Assembly (NCBI GenBank): GCA_905201305.1
Contig: CAJKNS010000008.1
Coordinates: 1-21,455 of the forward strand
Source: an uncultured Eubacteriales bacterium
Lineage (GTDB): Bacteria > Bacillota > Clostridia > Oscillospirales > Oscillospiraceae
Length of the DNA stretch: 21,455 nucleotides
Reading direction: 5' to 3'
A program made the translations under genes and the position numbers. This document shows positions 13,814 to 20,732 of this stretch, piece by piece (the first letter of the stretch is position 1; each line of letters begins with the position of its first letter). The notes beneath the pieces were generated by a model that saw nothing but the letters and a program-made list of their open reading frames with translations, had not been told where the DNA came from and made no database searches.

Positions 13814-15175
13814 TCATCCCACCATCAGCTTCCGCTTTTTCCACAGACCGCTGAGATAGTAGAAATCCCCGATGATGACGCTTACAAAACCAGCCAGCGC
13901 ATTGCCCCAGAAGTAGCCCCAGACGCCCATGCCGCAGGGACCTGCCAGCAGTACGCACAGCCCAATTCGGACAATCACACCGTCCAGCAGCGCCGTAATC
14001 AGGCTCAGGCTGCCGTTGCCGATGCCGTTAATCAGCGCAATGCCCGCGGTCATGGTAGCAAAGCCAAAGAACATCACTACCATGGTAATCATGAAATGCC
14101 CTGCATTGGCAATGACGTCTCCATCCTGGGTAAACAGCCGGAAAATGCCCTCCGAGAATGCCAGGCAGCCCACTGCCACCACCACGAAAAAGATCATGCA
14201 GTAAAGATTGCCGAACCAGAATACCTGCCGTACCCGGTCATGCTTTCCGGCGCCCAGGTTCTGACCGAACATGGTGGCGCTGGCAGTGGAAATGGAGTTG
14301 GTGATAATAAACATAACGGACGTCAGCTTACTTCCGATGCCGTAAACCGAAGCATACACCAAGCCGTAGGCATTGACGCCTGCCGACACAAACATCATGG
14401 AAATATTGATGGCAGAGGTCTGTACTGTCAATGGAAGCCCCAGGTAGGACAGCGCCTTAAAGGTCTTTCCATCCATGGCAAAGCTCCTGGGCTTAAAATC
14501 GAAGCCAAAGCTCTCCCGGTGGATATACAGATAAATGATGGAAATGATGAAGGACGCCGCCTGAGAAATCACCGTTGCCAATGCAGCGCCGCCGCTTTCC
14601 ATGCCCATTGCGCCTACAAACACCAGATCCAGAATCACATTGACTACTGCGGCAATGGCAATGAACAGGAACGGGCGGGTGGAATCTCCCATGCCGCGCA
14701 GCACTGCCGACACGGTGTTATAGCCATAGACAAAGAACATGCCTGCGCTGCATACCACCACATAATCCGCTGCCTGCTCCATCGCCTCGATGGGCGTATT
14801 TAAGAGTGACAGCAGCGGGCGGTGAATCGCAATGCCCAGCACCGTAAACAAAACGGAAAACAGCGCAATGGCAGTAAACAGCGTACCGATGGTCCGCCGA
14901 ATTCCCTCCCGGTCCTTTGTGCCCACCAGCTGAGAGATAAAAATCTGACCGCCGGAGGCGTAGCCAATGGCAAGGCAGCTGAGCAGCCAGGTAATCTGTC
15001 CGCCCAGAGACACTGCAGTAAGCCCTGCGCTGCCTACAAACTGCCCTACCACAACCATGTCCACCAGATTATAGACCGTCTGAAGGGCATTGGACAGCAT
15101 AAACGGGAACGAAAAGCGCAGCAGCTCTTTGCCAACGCTGCCTGTGGTTAGGTCGTTAATCATTGTTTTTTCCAA
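13814..15175 (-). CDS. MATE-family multidrug/cation antiporter (paralog 1)
   Basis: The 453-residue length and multi-helix pattern with an internal repeat fit the MATE (DinF/NorM-type) family; the N-terminal segment LQTVYNLVDMVVVGQFVGSA is characteristic. MATE proteins export cationic compounds using Na+ or H+ gradients. The start codon is TTG (complement of 15173-15175) nine bases after AAAGGAG; the next in-frame ATG four codons later is too far from that site. A promoter is at 15230-15258. The neighbouring gene on the same strand is a clear paralog. The substrate cannot be told from sequence. Confidence 0.95.
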   Translation of the reverse strand: MEKTMINDLTTGSVGKELLRFSFPFMLSNALQTVYNLVDMVVVGQFVGSAGLTAVSLGGQITWLLSCLAIGYASGGQIFISQLVGTKDREGIRRTIGTLFTAIALFSVLFTVLGIAIHRPLLSLLNTPIEAMEQAADYVVVCSAGMFFVYGYNTVSAVLRGMGDSTRPFLFIAIAAVVNVILDLVFVGAMGMESGGAALATVISQAASFIISIIYLYIHRESFGFDFKPRSFAMDGKTFKALSYLGLPLTVQTSAINISMMFVSAGVNAYGLVYASVYGIGSKLTSVMFIITNSISTASATMFGQNLGAGKHDRVRQVFWFGNLYCMIFFVVVAVGCLAFSEGIFRLFTQDGDVIANAGHFMITMVVMFFGFATMTAGIALINGIGNGSLSLITALLDGVIVRIGLCVLLAGPCGMGVWGYFWGNALAGFVSVIIGDFYYLSGLWKKRKLMVG

Positions 15176-15229
15176 CGCGACATACTCCTTTGTAAATAGT
15201 TAGATATCACATCATTTGCATGCACATTG

Positions 15230-15258
15230 ATTATACCATAGGTAAAAATATGCCGCAA
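15230..15258 (-). promoter_or_regulatory. Promoter of MATE 1 and GtrA genes
   Basis: On the minus strand TTGCGG (15258-15253), 17 bases, then a perfect TATAAT (15235-15230) preceded by TGG (extended -10). The leader of about 45 bases includes the palindrome TGCATGCA (about 15217-15224). Confidence 0.75.
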
Positions 15259-15308
15259 GCCAAGTTTTTTCCCAGTATCATGAGTGTTTTTTGTGGAAGA
15301 TCACATAC

Positions 15309-16667
15309 TTATTGTGTAATGGTTTCCCGTTTCTCCCAACGTCCCGTGAGATAGTAGATTCCCATGGCGATGGTAGTCACAAAGCCCGCCAGACCGTTGC
15401 CCAGCCAGAAGCCCGTAAGCCCCATCACATGTCCCAGCACCAGGCTCAGACCAATTCGCGCCACTACACCGTCCAGCAGTCCAACCACCAGGTTGAAGCT
15501 GGCATATCCCACGCCCTGGACCAGAGAAAATGGCGCATCCATGCTGCACAGTGCCAGCAGCCAGATCACCGCGTACCGGAGATAGGTAGGCGCCAATTCC
15601 AGCACCTGCTCATCCGTGGTAAACAGCCCGAAAATCTGCCGTGGGAACAGCAGATAGCAGGCGGACAAAATCACCCACCATGCCATGCAGATTGCCAGAC
15701 AAGCCCGGAACGTCTTCTTTACCCGGTCCATTTTCCTTGCGCCGAAACTCTGGGCAATCATGGTTGCCGATGCCGTGGAAATGGCGCCGGTGATGATATT
15801 CGCCACCATATTGAGCTTTCCGCCCACAGAGTCCACCGCAGACGCCGTTACGTCATAGGCATTGACCTGAGCATTGACAAACGTAATGGAGATGGTAATC
15901 AGGAATTGCTGCACCACCGAAGGAATGCCCAGCCGGCACAGTGCCCCCAGCTGCTCCCGATCAATGGCAAAGCTCTTGAGCCGGAAGTCAAACTGAACGG
16001 CTTCCTTATGGCGATAGAGGAAGATCCCCGCACAGAAAAACGCAACGCCCTGAGCAATTACCGTAGCCGCCGCCGCACCGGAGGCACCCAAATGGAAACC
16101 GCCTACAAAAACAAGGTCCAGCACCACATTGACCAGCGACGCCACCGCAATAAACACCATGGGCAGCTTGCTTTCACCCATGCCCCGGAGCACTGCACAC
16201 AGCGCGTTATAGCCATAGATAAAAATCATGCCAAAGCTGCAAATTACCAGATAGCCAACCGCCTCATCCCAGGCAGCGCTGGGGGTATTCATCAGTCCCA
16301 AAATGCCCTGATGGAACACAACGCCGACGGCGCCCACGATGATCGCCAAAATCAGCTCTGTGGTCAGCAGCGTACCAATGGTTTTGGATATCTTTTTACT
16401 TTTCAAGCCCACCTGCTGGGAGATCACCACCTGGGCACCGTTGGAAAAGCCCATTCCAACCGCCAGAAACAGATTGGTAAGCTGACTGCCGATGCCAACT
16501 GCCGACAGCCCTGCCGGTCCGCCAAATTGTCCTACCACGATCATATCCACCATGCTGTAAACCGCTTGCAGCAGATTTGCCAGCATCATGGGAATGGCAA
16601 AGCGAATCAGTCCCTTCAGCACCGGTCCCTGGGACATGTCGTTTACGAGCGTTTTCTCTGCACCCAT
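15309..16667 (-). CDS. MATE-family multidrug/cation antiporter (paralog 2)
   Basis: The 452-residue MATE protein shares with its neighbour the same length and the motif YSMVDMIVVGQFGGPAGLSA near the N terminus. The start ATG at 16667 follows CGGAGGA by six bases; a longer reading of 25 residues upstream is rejected because it would run through the promoter. A putative promoter is at 16701-16730. No convincing terminator separates it from the promoter of paralog 1. The pair probably arose by tandem duplication, but the proteins are clearly diverged, so substrates may differ. Confidence 0.95.
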   Translation of the reverse strand: MGAEKTLVNDMSQGPVLKGLIRFAIPMMLANLLQAVYSMVDMIVVGQFGGPAGLSAVGIGSQLTNLFLAVGMGFSNGAQVVISQQVGLKSKKISKTIGTLLTTELILAIIVGAVGVVFHQGILGLMNTPSAAWDEAVGYLVICSFGMIFIYGYNALCAVLRGMGESKLPMVFIAVASLVNVVLDLVFVGGFHLGASGAAAATVIAQGVAFFCAGIFLYRHKEAVQFDFRLKSFAIDREQLGALCRLGIPSVVQQFLITISITFVNAQVNAYDVTASAVDSVGGKLNMVANIITGAISTASATMIAQSFGARKMDRVKKTFRACLAICMAWWVILSACYLLFPRQIFGLFTTDEQVLELAPTYLRYAVIWLLALCSMDAPFSLVQGVGYASFNLVVGLLDGVVARIGLSLVLGHVMGLTGFWLGNGLAGFVTTIAMGIYYLTGRWEKRETITQ

Positions 16668-16700
16668 TGCATTTCCTCCGAATTCTAATGATTCTTGTCT

Positions 16701-16730
16701 ATTCAACCACAACAACAGTTCAAATGTCAA
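16701..16730 (-). promoter_or_regulatory. Promoter of MATE 2
   Basis: On the minus strand a perfect TTGACA (16730-16725), 18 bases, then TTGAAT (16706-16701) preceded by TGG. It lies directly after the rplT terminator. Confidence 0.6.
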
Positions 16731-16740
16731 GGGTTCGAAC

Positions 16741-16770
16741 AAAAATCGCCGCCGGAGTTCCGGCGGCGAT
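16741..16770 (-). terminator. Terminator of the infC-rpmI-rplT operon
   Basis: ATCGCCGCCGGA (16745-16756) is perfectly complementary to 16759-16770, giving a very GC-rich stem. The minus-strand tail is five T (complement of 16741-16745). Confidence 0.93.
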
Positions 16771-16781
16771 CATTTCTGAAA

Positions 16782-17135
16782 TTAAAGCGCCTTCTTTGCA
16801 GTCTCAACCAGAGCAGCAAAAGCAGCTGCATCGTTGATTGCCAGCTCAGAGAGCATCTTCCGGTTCATGGTGATGCCAGCCTTCTTCAGACCGTTCATGA
16901 AGCGGGAATAGTTGATGTCGTAGGGAGCAACAGCAGCGGAAATACGGGAAATCCACAGCTTGCGGAAATCTCTCTTCTTCGCGCGGCGGTCACGGAATGC
17001 GTAGTTGCCGGACTTCATGACGGCTTCTTTTGCCATCTTAAAGTGCTTGGACTTGCTGCCCCAGTAGCCCTTTGCGATCTTCAGGGTCTTATTGCGTCTC
17101 TTGCGCGTCATCATTGCGCCTTTTACTCTAGCCAT
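16782..17135 (-). CDS. rplT: 50S ribosomal protein L20
   Basis: The 117-residue basic protein is L20: MARVKGAMMTRKRRNKTLK, GYWGSKSKHFKMAKEA, RDRRAKKRDFRKLWISRI and the C-terminal KMLSELAINDAAAF. L20 is an early 23S rRNA-binding assembly protein and, in Firmicutes, the repressor that binds its own operon leader. AAGGAGG lies nine bases before the ATG. It is last in infC-rpmI-rplT and is followed by a strong terminator. Confidence 0.99.
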   Translation of the reverse strand: MARVKGAMMTRKRRNKTLKIAKGYWGSKSKHFKMAKEAVMKSGNYAFRDRRAKKRDFRKLWISRISAAVAPYDINYSRFMNGLKKAGITMNRKMLSELAINDAAAFAALVETAKKAL

Positions 17136-17169
17136 TTATGTTATCCTCCTTAGAAGTGTAAAGCGTTGA

Positions 17170-17370
17170 TTATTTGTAGGGAATCAGCTCTTTGATAGCC
17201 TTAACGTTGGTCTTGTCGGCATAGCCGCCCTGACGCAGACGGCGGGTCCGCTTGGTTTCCTTCTTGGTGAGGATGTGGCTCTTGAAAGCGCAAGCCTTCT
17301 TAACCTTACCGTTCTTGGTCATCTTAAATCTTTTCTTTGCACCGGAGTGCGTCTTAATCTTGTTCGCCAT
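17170..17370 (-). CDS. rpmI: 50S ribosomal protein L35
   Basis: The 66-residue protein is L35: MANKIKTHSGAKKRFK, then HILTKKETKRTRRLRQ and a C-terminal IKELIPYK. AAGGAG lies nine bases before the ATG. It is the middle gene of infC-rpmI-rplT, 32 bases after infC and 34 before rplT. Confidence 0.99.
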   Translation of the reverse strand: MANKIKTHSGAKKRFKMTKNGKVKKACAFKSHILTKKETKRTRRLRQGGYADKTNVKAIKELIPYK

Positions 17371-17402
17371 GATGGTGTACTCCTTCCGTATAATAAAGGG
17401 AT

Positions 17403-17921
17403 TTACTTACTTGTCTTGGGTCCCAGGAACATGGACATATGGCGTCCATCCAGCTTCGGAGCGCGCTCGATATTGGCGGTTTCCGCACACATCTCGCCAA
17501 ACTGAGCCAGCAGCGTTCTGCCGATATCGGTATGCGCCATTTCTCTGCCGCGGAACCGAACCGTCACCTTGACTCGATTGCCGTCCTTCAAGAACTTCTG
17601 CGCGCTCTTGACCTTGACATTGAAGTCGTTGGTGTCGATACCGGGAGACATCCGGACTTCCTTGATCTCAGTCACATGCTGATTCTTCTTGGCTTCTTTT
17701 TCCTTTTTGGTCTGTTCAAAGCGGAACTTACCGTAGTCCATGATCTTGCACACCGGAGGGGTGGCATTGGGCGAGATCTTTACCAGGTCCAACCCCTGAT
17801 CATAAGCTCGTGCAAGCGCATCCCGGGGGGACATGATACCAAGCTGTTCACCTGTGGTGTCGATCACGCGGATTTCCTTGTCTCTGATATCTTCGTTGAG
17901 CTGATGGTCTAGTTTGCTGAT
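17403..17921 (-). CDS. infC: Translation initiation factor IF-3 (rare ATC start)
   Basis: The protein carries the IF-3 signature: NEDIRDKEIRVID at the N-terminal domain, APT-like SPNATPPVCKIMDYGKFRFE, the lysine-rich linker, then KEVRMSPGID and KVTVRFRGREMAH in the C-terminal domain. IF-3 binds the 30S subunit and checks start codons. The start is placed at ATC (complement of 17919-17921), eight bases after GGAGG, giving 172 residues, the normal length. The only upstream ATG (17957) is in the loop of the leader terminator, before the ribosome site, and cannot be the start. infC is well known for rare start codons (AUU, AUC, AUA) through which IF-3 limits its own synthesis. Confidence 0.96.
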   Translation of the reverse strand: MSKLDHQLNEDIRDKEIRVIDTTGEQLGIMSPRDALARAYDQGLDLVKISPNATPPVCKIMDYGKFRFEQTKKEKEAKKNQHVTEIKEVRMSPGIDTNDFNVKVKSAQKFLKDGNRVKVTVRFRGREMAHTDIGRTLLAQFGEMCAETANIERAPKLDGRHMSMFLGPKTSK

Positions 17922-18066
17922 ATGAAACACCTCCAACAAAAAACGCGGATGCTGCATAGCACCCGCATGAAGCTCCAGCCTGACAATTCAGCCAAACTAC
18001 GCTATCAAACCGCGTTGCAATTGCTGGCGGTGAGGTGCGGGGCTGCCGCTCCTACTTCCTTTTAAC
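17922..18066 (-). ncRNA. infC operon leader, putative L20-type attenuator
   Basis: From the promoter at 18073-18101 the predicted RNA has about 145 untranslated bases. Visible structures are a GCGG/CCGC hairpin (18037-18049) and ACCGC/GCGGT enclosing the palindrome GCAATTGC (18009-18031). CCAGC (complement of 18023-18027) could also pair with GCTGG further on. An intrinsic terminator ends the leader just before the ribosome site. This layout matches the known Firmicute L20 leaders, where L20 binding favours termination. The match to that RNA family is by architecture, not by a covariance search. Confidence 0.7.
17938..17967 (-). terminator. Attenuator terminator in the infC leader
   Basis: On the minus strand GCGGGTGCT (17966-17958) pairs with AGCATCCGC (17953-17945) around loop ATGC, with one G-U pair and an extra U-G at the base. 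A single G and then six T follow. The infC ribosome site GGAGG begins only four bases after the T run. Confidence 0.9.
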
Positions 18067-18072
18067 TCAGCT

Positions 18073-18101
18073 ATTCTAGCATAGTTTCTCCTGGCTGTCA
18101 A
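18073..18101 (-). promoter_or_regulatory. infC-rpmI-rplT promoter
   Basis: On the minus strand a perfect TTGACA (18101-18096), exactly 17 bases, then TAGAAT (18078-18073). This is one of the strongest sigma-A-type promoters in the window, as expected for a ribosomal operon. Confidence 0.88.
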
Positions 18102-18120
18102 GGATTTTCCATGAATATTT

Positions 18121-18153
18121 GCAGCTCTGGGGCTGAATTTTCCCCAGAGCTGC
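18121..18153 (-). terminator. Perfect 12-bp hairpin after the XpaC-like gene
   Basis: GCAGCTCTGGGG (18121-18132) is perfectly complementary to CCCCAGAGCTGC (18142-18153), loop of nine bases, seven bases beyond the stop. Neither strand has a proper T run (minus tail AAATATT), so termination may be weak; it could instead protect the mRNA 3' end. Confidence 0.55.
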
Positions 18154-18159
18154 GTTTGA

Positions 18160-19533
18160 TTACAGCTTCAGCTCGCTATCCGCGGTGAGTCCATCCTTCT
18201 CCAGCATGGTTTCCATCACCTTAAGGTCCGCCGAAATATCCAGCGCGTCGTCTGCAAACAGCTTGTCCAGCTGGGTTTCATAGCCGTCTACGATCTTATC
18301 CATCATGTCCTCGATTTTCTGCTTGGTCTCCCGGATATTCTCCCCTTCCACGTCCTGTTCCTCCAGCTTTGCATAGTTCTCCAGGATTTTCAGGGTCTGG
18401 GGCAGATAGTAGTTCATAAAGCTCTTGAGCTCCCCGGCTTTTTCGGGACGAGCCTCCAGCAGCCGGAAGATTTTTGCGGTGAGCTCCTCAATCCGGTCAA
18501 TTTTCCGGCTCAGCTCGGGATTGTCAATGTCATCATTGATTTCACGGATGTGCTTCAGGGTGCTGTCTGCTACGCTTTCCGCCTTATCGTCAGGGATATC
18601 CTGCACCTCAGGCTGCGGCGCAGGCTCCTCCTGAATGCCGCCCTCCTTCAGCACCAGCAGGTTCCGGGCTGCATCAATATAGCCGTGTTCAAAATAATCC
18701 CGCTCCAGCATCTCCTCCAGATCCTGCACGGTATGCTTCTGAGACGTCCCCATCGCCTTTGCCAAGCCGGAAATGGAGATTTCGTCCTGGGTGCCGATCA
18801 TGGAAAGGTAGCGCCGGAACTTTTTCATCTTCCGCTTTCGGCTCCCTGCCATGCCCAGCAGCGCGATGCCTGCCAGGAACAGCGCCAGCAGCGGCACAAG
18901 ATTCCGCAGCATATAGCCAACGTCAATAAAATACTCGATTTCCTCAATGAGCTGCATGACAAACGCAAAGCCAAAGCCAGCCGTTAAAATTCCGCCCACG
19001 ATACGCAGCGCACCCAGATTGCCAAAGCCGTGAATGCGTGCCTCCTGCTTTTCTGCGTTTTTTCCCTTTTTACTGTCGGCATGCTGCCGCCGGTCATTGA
19101 CCTCTGCCCGTTTTTTGGCTGCCTCCCGGCTCACCTGCTCCCGCTGGGCATTGTTCTGGGCGTTTTGATGGCTGGTTTTCGCCTGGGCTGCCGCATTCTT
19201 TGCCGCATTTGCTGCCCGATGAAGCTCCCGCTGCACCTGCTGATTTCCGGGCCACTTTCCGGACAGCTCCAAAAACAGCAGGATTAAGCCGATGGGCCAT
19301 GCCACCATAAACGCCAGCACGATAAAAATCCAGTGCCAGCCCTTGTCGTTGCCGCCCTTGTGGTGCTGACCGCCGGAGCCCTTGCTGCTATAGCTGTAGG
19401 TATAGCTGCGCCGGTATTCGCCGTCTACCCGCCCCTGTTGGGCGTTGTTTCCGGTGTTCTCTCCTTCCGGCGGAACATAATGGACGTTTCCGTTTTCGTC
19501 AAACTCCCATTTTCCTCCTCTGGTGTCGCTCAT
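18160..19533 (-). CDS. XpaC-like (5-bromo-4-chloroindolyl phosphate hydrolysis family) membrane protein
   Basis: The 457-residue protein ends in an XpaC-type helical domain (about 330-440; NYYLPQTLKILENYAKLEEQ and the following ETQLDKLFADDALDISADLKVMETML). Before it come a Gly/Tyr/Ser-rich N terminus, a membrane helix (about 67-90), an Ala/Gln/Lys-rich probable coiled coil (96-165), two more helices (about 174-194 and 209-229) and a winged-helix-like module (about 240-298, ISISGLAKAMGTSQKHTVQD). XpaC is named for a phosphatase-indicator phenotype, is often paired with TelA-type proteins, and has no proven enzymatic role. ATG 19533 was chosen seven bases after the wecB stop, with AAGGA inside wecB; the longer upstream reading would overlap wecB by about 100 bases. 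Expression from the wecB promoter is likely. Confidence 0.82.
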   Translation of the reverse strand: MSDTRGGKWEFDENGNVHYVPPEGENTGNNAQQGRVDGEYRRSYTYSYSSKGSGGQHHKGGNDKGWHWIFIVLAFMVAWPIGLILLFLELSGKWPGNQQVQRELHRAANAAKNAAAQAKTSHQNAQNNAQREQVSREAAKKRAEVNDRRQHADSKKGKNAEKQEARIHGFGNLGALRIVGGILTAGFGFAFVMQLIEEIEYFIDVGYMLRNLVPLLALFLAGIALLGMAGSRKRKMKKFRRYLSMIGTQDEISISGLAKAMGTSQKHTVQDLEEMLERDYFEHGYIDAARNLLVLKEGGIQEEPAPQPEVQDIPDDKAESVADSTLKHIREINDDIDNPELSRKIDRIEELTAKIFRLLEARPEKAGELKSFMNYYLPQTLKILENYAKLEEQDVEGENIRETKQKIEDMMDKIVDGYETQLDKLFADDALDISADLKVMETMLEKDGLTADSELKL

Positions 19534-19540
19534 GGGACCA

Positions 19541-20644
19541 TCATCCTTCCAGTTCTTGTTCCAAAATATCCGCAATCCGCCGGGAGGCATATCCGTCGCC
19601 ATAGGGATTCGACGCCTCCGCCATCGCTGCGTAGGCATTTTGATCCTCCAGCAGCAGACAGAAATTGCGGTAAATATTCTCCTCGTCCGTTCCCACCAGC
19701 TTCAGCGTACCTGCGGCAATGCCCTCAGGACGCTCGGTGGTATCCCGCATCACCAACACAGGCTTGCCAAGGGACGGCGCCTCCTCCTGCACGCCGCCGG
19801 AATCGGTGAGAATCAGGTAGCACCGCGCCATAAAGTTGTGGAAATCCATCACATCCAGGGGCTCGATGATATGAATCCGCGCATCGCCGCCCAGCTCCCG
19901 CTCCGCGATCTCACGGACCGCAGGATTCATGTGGATGGGATAAATCGCCTTGATATCCGGATGCTCGTCGCACACCCGGCGGATCGCCCGGAACATATGC
20001 ACCATCGGCTCCCCCAGATTCTCCCGCCGATGGGCGGTAATCAGAATCAGTCGGCTGCCTGCTGCCCATTCCAGCTCCGGATGGGTGTAGTTCTCCCGAA
20101 CGGTGGTGCGCAGGGCATCAATGCCGGTGTTGCCGGTGACAAAAATCTTGCCGGTGTCCCGCTTTTCGTTCAGCAAATTCTGCCGCGCCTGCTGAGTGGG
20201 TGCAAAGTTAAACCGGCTGATGATGCTCACCGCCTGGCGGTTAAACTCCTCGGGATAGGGACTGTAGATATTATAGGTGCGCAGTCCTGCCTCCACATGC
20301 CCCACCGGAATGCTCAGATAGAAGCACGCCAGCGCCGTCACAAAGGTGGTGGAGGTATCGCCATGGACCAGCACCACATCGGGCTTTACCTCCTCCAGTA
20401 CCGACCGGATGGAGTTTAAAATCTCCGTGGTCACATCAAACAGCGTCTGCCGTTTCTTCATAATCGCAAGGTCATATTCCGGCACAACCCCAAAGGTATC
20501 CAGCACCATGTCCAGCATCTGCCGATGCTGCCCGGTAACACATACCACCGTTTTGATTCCTTCCCGCTTCTTCAGTTCGTTGACCAGCGGGCACATTTTA
20601 ATTGCCTCCGGGCGGGTGCCGAATACCAGCATAACGGTCTTCAC
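19541..20644 (-). CDS. wecB: UDP-N-acetylglucosamine 2-epimerase (non-hydrolysing)
   Basis: The 367-residue protein matches WecB/MnaA: GTRPEAIK (9-16), VHGDTST (93-99), HVEAGLRT (116-123), PEEFNR (131-136), AHRREN (204-209), DSGGVQEE (281-288) and RDTTERPE (300-307). It interconverts UDP-GlcNAc and UDP-ManNAc, supplying ManNAc for teichoic-acid linkage units or capsule. The start is GTG (complement of 20642-20644) seven bases after GAGGGG. Its promoter is at 20677-20705 and the XpaC-like gene follows after seven bases. The substrate could be made by the single-domain GlmU-like enzyme encoded in this window, and products may end on polymers ligated by LCP proteins; that link is inference. Confidence 0.98.
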   Translation of the reverse strand: MKTVMLVFGTRPEAIKMCPLVNELKKREGIKTVVCVTGQHRQMLDMVLDTFGVVPEYDLAIMKKRQTLFDVTTEILNSIRSVLEEVKPDVVLVHGDTSTTFVTALACFYLSIPVGHVEAGLRTYNIYSPYPEEFNRQAVSIISRFNFAPTQQARQNLLNEKRDTGKIFVTGNTGIDALRTTVRENYTHPELEWAAGSRLILITAHRRENLGEPMVHMFRAIRRVCDEHPDIKAIYPIHMNPAVREIAERELGGDARIHIIEPLDVMDFHNFMARCYLILTDSGGVQEEAPSLGKPVLVMRDTTERPEGIAAGTLKLVGTDEENIYRNFCLLLEDQNAYAAMAEASNPYGDGYASRRIADILEQELEG

Positions 20645-20676
20645 ACATGACCCCTCATTTCTGTTGGTTTGTTCTC

Positions 20677-20705
20677 ATTTTACCCTTATTTTCTGCTTCC
20701 GTCAA
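20677..20705 (-). promoter_or_regulatory. wecB promoter
   Basis: On the minus strand TTGACG (20705-20700), 17 bases, then TAAAAT (20682-20677), about 33 bases before the GTG start. Confidence 0.8.
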
Positions 20706-20732
20706 CCAAAATAACCGCTTGCCATATTCCAT

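Noticed and set aside
15291..16688. Plus-strand open frame opposite the second MATE gene
   Set aside because: The product is His/Gln/Arg-rich with no domain, and the minus strand encodes a full MATE protein.
17922..17957. ATG at 17957 as the infC start
   Set aside because: It is located in the loop of the leader terminator and upstream of the ribosome site; the added residues (MQHPRFLLEVFH) are not IF-3-like.
18160..19638. Longer N terminus for the XpaC-like protein starting at 19638
   Set aside because: It would overlap the end of wecB by about 100 bases; the extra residues look like wecB in another frame, and ATG 19533 fits the operon spacing.
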